Shown here: piece after piece, positions 58,644-64,000 of the stretch | Layout of the letters: each line of letters begins with the position of its first letter | Position numbering within the stretch: position 1 is the stretch's first letter | Assembly (NCBI RefSeq): GCF_020166415.1 | Contig: NZ_JAIQXV010000021.1 | Location: 1-64,000, forward strand | Direction: 5' to 3' | DNA length: 64,000 nucleotides | DNA from: Deinococcus multiflagellatus | GTDB lineage: Bacteria; Deinococcota; Deinococci; Deinococcales; Deinococcaceae | Translations under genes and position numbers: made by a program | Notes under the pieces: generated by a model | What the model was told of the DNA's origin: nothing | The model's input: only the letters and a program-made list of their open reading frames with translations | Databases searched by the model: none

Positions 58644-59588
58644 TCACAGGTGCGTCTTGAAAAAGGCGATGGACCGGTCCAGCGCCGCTTTCAGGTTGCG
58701 GCTGAGGTCGTGGTTGTCGCCTGCGTACGTGTAGAAGGTCACGGGTTGCCCGGCGGCTTTCAGGCCACTGGCGAGCGACTGCGACAGACGGTAGGGCACG
58801 TGCGTATCTCCGGTCGCGTGGTGCAGCTGGAGGGGCCGGCCCTTGAGGTCCGCCAGGTAGGAATTCGGGGAGATGGCCCGGTAGGCGGCCGGGTTGCGCT
58901 CGGGGCGGCCGAGGGCCGCGAGCAACCGGGCGCGCGGGTCGTTCGGGTCGCCGCGGCCCCATTGCGGGAGGTCTTTGAAGAGCAGGTCGTACGGGCCGAC
59001 CACACCCGCCCAGATCACGCCAGCTTTAATGTCTGGGCTCACGACCATGGCGCGCAGGGTGATGTGGCCGCCCATGGAGTGGCCCCACATGCCCAGGCGG
59101 GCCTTGTTCACGCCCTTGAGGGTTTTCAGGGAGGACGCGGCGTTCAGCACGTCGGTGGTGTACTCGGGGGACCAGTACGAGGTGCCGGCCGGCTGGCCCT
59201 GGGAGCTCCCGTGGCCCCGGTAGTCGGGTTTGAGCACCACGAAACCGGCGCGCGCGAAGGCGTCCACGTACGCGACGTACCGCTCGGTGGTGCGGTACTC
59301 GTTCGGCGGAATGTAGCCGTGGTTGAACACGATGGCGGGCCAGCCGCCTTTGGGAGGCGTGCCGGTGGGCACGGTGAGCAGGGCGTTGATGCGCAGGCCG
59401 TCGGACTGGTAGGACACGACGCGCCGGGTGTAGTTCGCGCCGGGGGCGAGGGTCTGCTGGGTGGTGAGCGCGCTGCCGGGGTAGGTGCGGGCGCGCATGC
59501 GCTCGATGGACAGGGGGTGATCGGCGCCCTGGGCGGTGGCCACAGCACTGAACGCAGCGATCAGAAGGGCGAGACGGACGTGAAGCAT
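58644..59588 (-). CDS. Exported S9-type alpha/beta hydrolase
   Basis: A 314-residue exported hydrolase related to the prolyl-oligopeptidase/dienelactone-type catalytic domain. A signal peptide ([15 protein letters not shown]) precedes VFNHGYIPP (oxyanion), [12 protein letters not shown] (nucleophile Ser) and a late [18 protein letters not shown] with Asp and His. The usual N-terminal beta-propeller is missing. The GGAGG site 5 bases before ATG 59588 decides the start. It heads an operon with the M23 gene under a class A promoter. Confidence 0.8.
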   Translation of the reverse strand: MLHVRLALLIAAFSAVATAQGADHPLSIERMRARTYPGSALTTQQTLAPGANYTRRVVSYQSDGLRINALLTVPTGTPPKGGWPAIVFNHGYIPPNEYRTTERYVAYVDAFARAGFVVLKPDYRGHGSSQGQPAGTSYWSPEYTTDVLNAASSLKTLKGVNKARLGMWGHSMGGHITLRAMVVSPDIKAGVIWAGVVGPYDLLFKDLPQWGRGDPNDPRARLLAALGRPERNPAAYRAISPNSYLADLKGRPLQLHHATGDTHVPYRLSQSLASGLKAAGQPVTFYTYAGDNHDLSRNLKAALDRSIAFFKTHL

Positions 59589-59627
59589 GCAAACCTCCAT
59601 CGGGTGAGGAGCGGGAAACGTCCGCCC

Positions 59628-59660
59628 ACGGTACTGCCGCGCTGTAAAGCTCGTGTAAAG
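59628..59660 (-). promoter_or_regulatory. Direct-repeat promoter of hydrolase-M23 operon (class A)
   Basis: Two perfect CTTTACA half-sites (59660-59654 and 59649-59643), an 11-bp period, are followed after 9 bp by TACCGT (59633-59628). The sequence of the repeat unit is the same as before the DUF305 gene at 20200. Confidence 0.65.
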
Positions 59661-59725
59661 CGCCGCCGGGCCAGGCGGCTGAACACCTGGTTGACTGTTC
59701 TCCACACCGGCCCGCGCAGGAGAGA

Positions 59726-60319
59726 TCAGTTCACTCGGGGGGCCATCATGTACGCCAGACCACCCGCGTGATTGAGCCACAGGCGCTCAAAGGTGGCCCG
59801 GGGGTACGTGCGCTGCACGTCGGCATCGCTCTGGGCGGCAGGATCATTGACCACCGGGTTGCCCTGGGCATCAAAGCCGATCAGCACGAGGAGGTGGCCG
59901 TCAGACCAGGAGAGAGGCGCACCCGGTAGCTCGCCGGCTTTTAAGCGCAGGCTGAGCGCCAGGGGCACGCCTCCCTGGAGGTAGGCTTCGGCATCCCGCA
60001 GGCTGCCCATCCGGGTGACGAACGCCTGGAGGCCCTGCGTGGCCGCGCAGGCCGTATTGAATGGCCAGTTTCCGAAACCCTCGTATGTGGCGTCATACGT
60101 CGCCTTCGCCGCGTCAGGGACTCGCACAGGCCGCTTCCAGAATCCCAGAAGCATGCTGACACTCGTGGGGCTGCACCAGACCGGGCCGCCGTTCGGGTAG
60201 ACCATCTGGGAGAGGCGAGGGATCTTCAGGACTTTGTACCAAGCGGATGGTTGGCCTAGCTGGCCCTGATCACGCAGGCGCAGGGCGGTATCCGTGGTAT
60301 TGAACAACAGCAGCTGCAC
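59726..60319 (-). pseudogene. C39-like peptidase, N-terminally truncated
   Basis: A 197-residue reading frame covering the Peptidase_C39_2 core: QMVYPNGGPVWCSPTSVSML (catalytic Cys), GHLLVLIGFDAQGNP (His) and VVNDPAAQS. In the family this core follows a signal peptide and ~150-residue beta domain, which are missing here. The frame begins abruptly where another gene fragment starts in the opposite direction. It may be unexported and inactive. Confidence 0.65.
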
Positions 60320-60329
60320 GCCCCAGCAC

Positions 60330-60938
60330 GGGGATACGCCGGGCTTTAAGGCTTGGCAAGCTGACCTCGAACAGGTCCGGGAGGAGAGCAGGGCCGTCCG
60401 GAGGGCGCAGAACAGCGCCCAGGCTCAGGATCAAACCCACGCGCAGATCCAAGGCTGGTTGCGCGACCTGGGTCTGGCACTGGGATTCGAGGTCTGGATC
60501 GCGGCGAACGACCGATCACGGCCATACGGTCATGGCCGACTGAGCGATGGGTGCCTCGAGACGCTGCCGCCGGGGATGGCGGGAACTGCGGGGGCAGATG
60601 CTGTCCGGCTGATTGATGTGGTCTGGTTTGAACGGGCGACGCTGAGCCCTGCGGCAGCCTTCGAGGTTGAGCACACCACCTCGATTTACTCCGGCATAGT
60701 CCGGCTGCTGGATCTGGCCCTTGGGGCTCCAGAACGGGCCGTCAACGGCCTGTATCTGGTGGCCCCAGACAGCCGTGAGGCGGACGTCCGTGAACAGATC
60801 CAGCGACCAGCCTTCCAGGCAGTGAGTCACCTTCACATGCGGTATTTGCCATACAGCGAATAGGAGCGGCACCGGGACGCCATGGCGCGGTTCGGGCACG
60901 GCCTTCACGCCGTTGAGGCCATTGCCCGCCCCCTCTAA
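60330..60938 (+). pseudogene. Endonuclease-like gene remnant with in-frame stop
   Basis: About 200 codons resembling the C-terminal part of a nuclease-fold family often annotated near restriction systems: VWIAANDRS, VRLIDVVWF, AAFEVEHTTSIYSGIVRLLD and GLYLVAPDSREADVREQI. The FEVEHTT stretch looks like a PD-(D/E)xK-type acidic core. A TAG at 60861 interrupts what should continue in frame as ERHRDAMARFGHGLHAVEA until TAA at 60936. The N-terminal half is absent. Confidence 0.6.
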
Positions 60939-61184
60939 CTGGCTCTGCGCCGACTGGCCGCACGTCTCCTGACGGCGGCGGGTGGCGACGTCAGCCCTGT
61001 TTGCCACGCCCCACCTCTGGGCCACGCTCAGGGTGGCGAAATGAACGGGTCAGTGAAACGCAGTCTGGGCGTCTACGAAGACGCAGAGCCCATCAAGGGT
61101 GCCTTCGACCACTGCCAGAAGGCCGGGCAAGCACGACCATCACAGTGACGAGACGGGCCGCGTCTATGGGTGACCGGGTAAGGT

Positions 61185-61217
61185 CTTTACAGGATTTAAA
61201 TACGGCGGCCTTAGCGT
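61185..61217 (+). promoter_or_regulatory. Direct-repeat promoter of lnt (class A)
   Basis: CTTTACA (61185-61191), a degenerate second half-site TTAAATA (61196-61202), then 9 bp and TAGCGT (61212-61217), 7 nt before the ATG. Confidence 0.5.
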
Positions 61218-61224
61218 GACGGAC

Positions 61225-62748
61225 ATGAATCACTTCTGGCTCTCCCAGAGCGGACGCCGTTCGCTGGCCGCTCCGAGCGTGCCACTCTGGTTACCGACCC
61301 TGCTGTCTGGCGTCGTGCTCGCTCTGTTGGTCCTGCCAGCGTCGGCGTTCGGGGTGCTGGCAGCCGGGTCACTGGCCGTGCTGCACAGGAGCCTTCAACG
61401 GGCCAGCAGTGTTCGGGCCGCATTTGGGCAGGGTTTTGCGTTTGCCCTGGGGTTTTTTGCCGTGCACTTGGTGTGGTTGCCGGTCAGTATGACGCCGGTG
61501 CTTGGACCACTGGGAGGCGTTATGACCGTGCTGGTCATTCCCGCAGCAGCGTTGACCTGGGCCGCGCCACTGGCCGCAGCCCGGCTGATCTTTGGCCGGT
61601 GGACGCTGCTGGCGCTGCCCTTCGTCTGGGTGGTGCTGGAACATCTGCGAACAATCGGGCCGCTGGCATTTCCATGGGGAGCGCCAGGCTACGCTCTCAC
61701 CGACACGCTTTTCGCCCAGCTGGCGTCCCTTGGGGGTGTCGGGCTCTTGACCTTCTTTGTCACCCTCACGGCCAGCATGCTGGCCAGGCTGCACCGTCTG
61801 CCGTGGCCGGTCTGGGTGAGCACAGCCATCCTGTGGGGCCTGGGCCTGAGTTGGAGTACCCAGCACATGGCCAGGCGCCCAGCCCCCAACACTGCAGTCC
61901 TGGTGCAGGGGGCGGTCGATCCGCTGCAAAAACAAAGGAGGCGGACGCTGGAGGAACTGGACCTGTACCTCTCGCTGAGTTCGGACGCCCTCAAGACAGG
62001 CCCAGCGGACCTGGTCGTGTGGCCGGAAACGGCCAGTCCGCTGCCGGCCACCGACGAGCGGGTGCTTGGTCCTGCGCTGCGCCTGGAGGTGCCCATGGTG
62101 CTCGGCGCGCCTGGGGGCACGCCCGGAGAGCAGCGCAACAGTGCCTATGGTCTTGATGGAAGAGTCGCGGGCCGGCAAGACAAGCGGCGGCTCGTCCCAT
62201 TCGGGGAACAGTTGCCGTTCGAGTCTCTGCTTAGGGGCCTGTATGGGCCAGTGCTCAGCCGTCTGGGCCTACCCGGCTTCACCAGCGTCGTCCCGGGATC
62301 CGGTCTGGCCGTGCTGCCCCTGCGTGACCTGCGCGCCGGCATTAGTATCTGTTACGAGTCAGTCTTTCCCGCCTTCAGCCGTCAGGCGGTGCTGAGCGGT
62401 GCAAATCTGCTGGTGGTGATCTCGAATGACGCTTGGTTCGGCCCTGGACTAGGCGCAGAGCAACACTTCCAGATGGGCCGCCTGCGCGCCATTGAGACAG
62501 GGCGTTTTCTCCTCCGCGCTGGGAATGACGGCATCACTGCCGCAGTCGATCCAGCAGGGCGAATCCTGATGCGGGCGCCCAGGGGAGACCGCGCGGCTTT
62601 CCGCGCGCCATTTGGCCAGGTCGATACCCTCACGCCGTACGTCCAGTATGGCGATTGGATCAGTAGACTCAGTGTGATCGTCTTGACTGGGCTTCTGGCG
62701 CTCCGTTGGCAGGCTGGGGGTAGACGGGCAACAGGGGTTCACCCATGA
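61225..62748 (+). CDS. lnt: Apolipoprotein N-acyltransferase
   Basis: A 507-residue membrane enzyme that adds the third acyl chain to lipoproteins. About seven N-terminal TM helices (with WLPVSMTPVLGPLGG) precede a nitrilase-like domain with the catalytic Glu-Lys-Cys: VVWPETASPLP (Glu), RRLVPFGEQLPFE (Lys in the adjacent DKRRLVPFGE) and GISICYESVFPAF (Cys). The start is ATG 61225, not the GTG nine bases earlier, because the TAGCGT box ends 7 nt before it. A second copy of a normally chromosomal gene on an accessory region is notable. Confidence 0.88.
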   Translation: MNHFWLSQSGRRSLAAPSVPLWLPTLLSGVVLALLVLPASAFGVLAAGSLAVLHRSLQRASSVRAAFGQGFAFALGFFAVHLVWLPVSMTPVLGPLGGVMTVLVIPAAALTWAAPLAAARLIFGRWTLLALPFVWVVLEHLRTIGPLAFPWGAPGYALTDTLFAQLASLGGVGLLTFFVTLTASMLARLHRLPWPVWVSTAILWGLGLSWSTQHMARRPAPNTAVLVQGAVDPLQKQRRRTLEELDLYLSLSSDALKTGPADLVVWPETASPLPATDERVLGPALRLEVPMVLGAPGGTPGEQRNSAYGLDGRVAGRQDKRRLVPFGEQLPFESLLRGLYGPVLSRLGLPGFTSVVPGSGLAVLPLRDLRAGISICYESVFPAFSRQAVLSGANLLVVISNDAWFGPGLGAEQHFQMGRLRAIETGRFLLRAGNDGITAAVDPAGRILMRAPRGDRAAFRAPFGQVDTLTPYVQYGDWISRLSVIVLTGLLALRWQAGGRRATGVHP

Positions 62749-62904
62749 CCTGAAGAACCGTGCCCCGTTTCCTGATATGGCCGCCCACCCTTGAGTGTCC
62801 TGTGCGCTTGCCAGTCCATCTAGAAAAGCCACGGTCAGCGTCGGAGCGCCAATGGACACCATGAGGCGAGTCTAGCGGCAGGCTCCCGTTCAGACCGTGG
62901 CACG

Positions 62905-63450
62905 TAAGCGGTTGGTGCGCTTGAGCCTTGTGAGCCGGGTTGAGGCCGGTCAGATGGAACTGCACCTGCAGCGGATGTCGGTGGCCTCCCTGCTGGAACA
63001 CGCGCAGCAGAGCTACGCGCCGCCGTTCGAGGACAAGCCAGTGAGGCCCGCTCGTGGAGCGGCCGCCTGACGCGCTGGAGACCTGGACGGATCCAGCGCG
63101 CGGGTCAAGTGCTCTCGAATGTGCTGAGCAATGCGCTTCGGCACACCGCTGCGGGCGGACAGGTCCAGGTAATCACCCAGGCCAATAGCGACATGATCCA
63201 GATCACTGTGCAGGGCACGGGCATTGCACCGGAACATCTGGACCGGGTGTTTGAGCGGTTCTTCCGGGCCAATGCGGCGCGGACTCGGGGCGAGGGCACT
63301 GGGGTTGGCCTGACGGTGGCCCGGGCCATGGGCGGTGACCTGAGTGTGATATCGGCGCTGGGACAAGGCGCGGCGTTCACGCTGGGCCTGCCCACACTGG
63401 TGTCTCGCCCGCCTGTCAGGCTTTACGAAAGCGAAATAGAAGCTCGGTAG
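62905..63450 (+). pseudogene. Decayed copy of the 19 kb histidine kinase
   Basis: The translated pieces align with residues ~205-360 of the kinase at 19064: LSLVSRVEAGQMELHLQRMS, EHAQQSYAPPFEDK, then after a frameshift ALETWTDP, after another VLSNVLSNALRHTAAGGQV, EHLDRVFERFFRANAARTRG and EGTGVGLTVARAMGGDLS. The N-terminal sensor and H-box are missing. It is a non-functional relic of a duplicated two-component gene. Confidence 0.85.
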
Positions 63451-63453
63451 TGT
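63421..63453 (+). promoter_or_regulatory. Direct-repeat promoter of final lipoprotein (class A, degenerate)
   Basis: CTTTACG (63421-63427) and CGAAATA (63432-63438), an 11-bp period, are followed after 9 bp by TAGTGT (63448-63453), then GGCCCGC and the ATG. It lies inside the end of the kinase relic. Confidence 0.4.
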
Positions 63454-63460
63454 GGCCCGC

Positions 63461-64000
63461 ATGACCTGCGCTGCTCACCGCCCGAACCGTTCCCGCTGGC
63501 GTGCACTGGTGTTGGCCGTCCCCTTGCTGCTGGCGGCGTGTCAGCGCGGCGCACAGTCAGAACCGCTCAGCGGCGACTTTCACGCTTTGCGGGTGGTCGG
63601 CGGCACCCTGCTCTATGGTGAACATGCGGGTGTGCGCGCCAGTCAGAACGGTGGGCGGACGTGGAGCGAACCCGATGGGAGTGGAGACGCCATGGCCCTG
63701 GTGCAGGCTGGCGACGCGGTCATCCTGGCGGGTCACGAGGTCCTGCAGACCAGCCGGAATCTCGGGCAGTCCTGGACGCCCCTGCCGCTGGGCACACTCC
63801 CTGGGGGTGATCTGCACGGCTTTGCGGTTGATCCGGCGCGGCCTGAGGTGTGGTACGCGAACGTGATGGGGCGCGGGGTGTACCGCACCACGGACGGCCA
63901 GAACTGGTCGTTTCTGTCAGCCGAGACCACAGGAGCGTGGGCGCTCGCGGCGGGGCCGCAGCCAGCCCTGTACGCCCTGGACAGCGGAGGCCTGCTCGTC
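63461..64000 (+). CDS. Beta-propeller (BNR-like) lipoprotein, partial
   Basis: The first 180 codons of a gene that runs off the window. A signal peptide with lipobox (VPLLLAAC) gives a mature Cys-27. The mature part has repeated W-containing blades of the sialidase/Ycf48 type: SQNGGRTWSEP, SRNLGQSWTPLP and TTDGQNWSFL. It should be an outward-facing binding protein. The leaderless -10 TAGTGT ends 7 nt before the ATG. A substrate of the lipoprotein pathway, next to lnt. Confidence 0.75.
   Translation, partial: MTCAAHRPNRSRWRALVLAVPLLLAACQRGAQSEPLSGDFHALRVVGGTLLYGEHAGVRASQNGGRTWSEPDGSGDAMALVQAGDAVILAGHEVLQTSRNLGQSWTPLPLGTLPGGDLHGFAVDPARPEVWYANVMGRGVYRTTDGQNWSFLSAETTGAWALAAGPQPALYALDSGGLLV

Overview
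The window looks like a 64 kb accessory segment of a Deinococcus genome, perhaps a megaplasmid or second chromosome. The evidence is high GC, the gene families present (DUF305, Csp-type copper storage, SH3b fragments ending in WQG..YVAQAYLRL, HND-type kinase) and a strong tendency to leaderless genes in which a TANNNT -10 box ends 5-8 nt before the start codon. No rRNA, tRNA, CRISPR array, intact transposase or replication gene was recognised, so replicon type and species are inference.

Layout. 0-4 kb: membrane methyltransferase, ZIP transporter, Tat-exported two-domain multicopper oxidase and a divergent DtxR-type regulator (metal homeostasis). 4-5 kb: RES/Xre toxin-antitoxin pair. 5.5-10.2 kb: flavin monooxygenase, atypical protein kinase plus TPR protein, and facing them a RelA/SpoT-like protein with a 72-residue partner. 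10.3-18.3 kb: HupE/UreJ membrane protein, PHP-domain lipoprotein, two orphan genes (one clearly lower in GC) and a secreted 5'-nucleotidase. 19-24.4 kb: histidine kinase, DUF305 protein, universal stress protein, MscS channel, response regulator. 25-30.5 kb: an envelope-stress locus (PepSY, PAP2, response regulator, histidine kinase, DedA, second PAP2). 30.7-38.8 kb: esterase-like lipoprotein, PIG-L deacetylase, penicillin-binding protein, MFS/ArsR pair, third PAP2, VIT-like transporter and CrcB. 38.9-42.9 kb: CstR-controlled persulfide/sulfite operon. 43-45.5 kb: gene relics, methyltransferase, Rrf2 regulator. 45.7-64 kb: a copper island with response regulator, CPD-type P-ATPase, Csp/DUF305 operon, M23 peptidases, CopA with two unknown small paralogues, CopZ-CsoR, glutaredoxin, hydrolase, apolipoprotein N-acyltransferase and a lipoprotein, interspersed with pseudogenes.

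The most notable observation is a recurring promoter layout: two 7-bp half-sites with an 11-bp period, exactly 9 bp before a -10 box. One version (CTTTACA, with CTGAACA/CTTAACA variants) precedes DUF305, the 45.8 kb response regulator, the P-ATPase, Csp-DUF305, an M23 peptidase, the hydrolase-M23 operon, lnt and the last lipoprotein. A sister version (CTATACC/CTTTACC) precedes PepSY, PAP2-RR-HK, dedA and the second PAP2. This is what paralogous OmpR-family regulators would produce. It suggests one two-component regulon joining copper handling to envelope remodelling, and a second one for lipid-phosphate and envelope stress. Copper export proper (copA and copZ-csoR) instead carries CsoR-type operators, and the sulfur operon carries CstR-type operators.

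Gene decay is frequent: fragments of a DUF305 gene, an SH3b gene, the 19 kb histidine kinase, an endonuclease-like gene and a truncated C39-type protease mark recombination scars.
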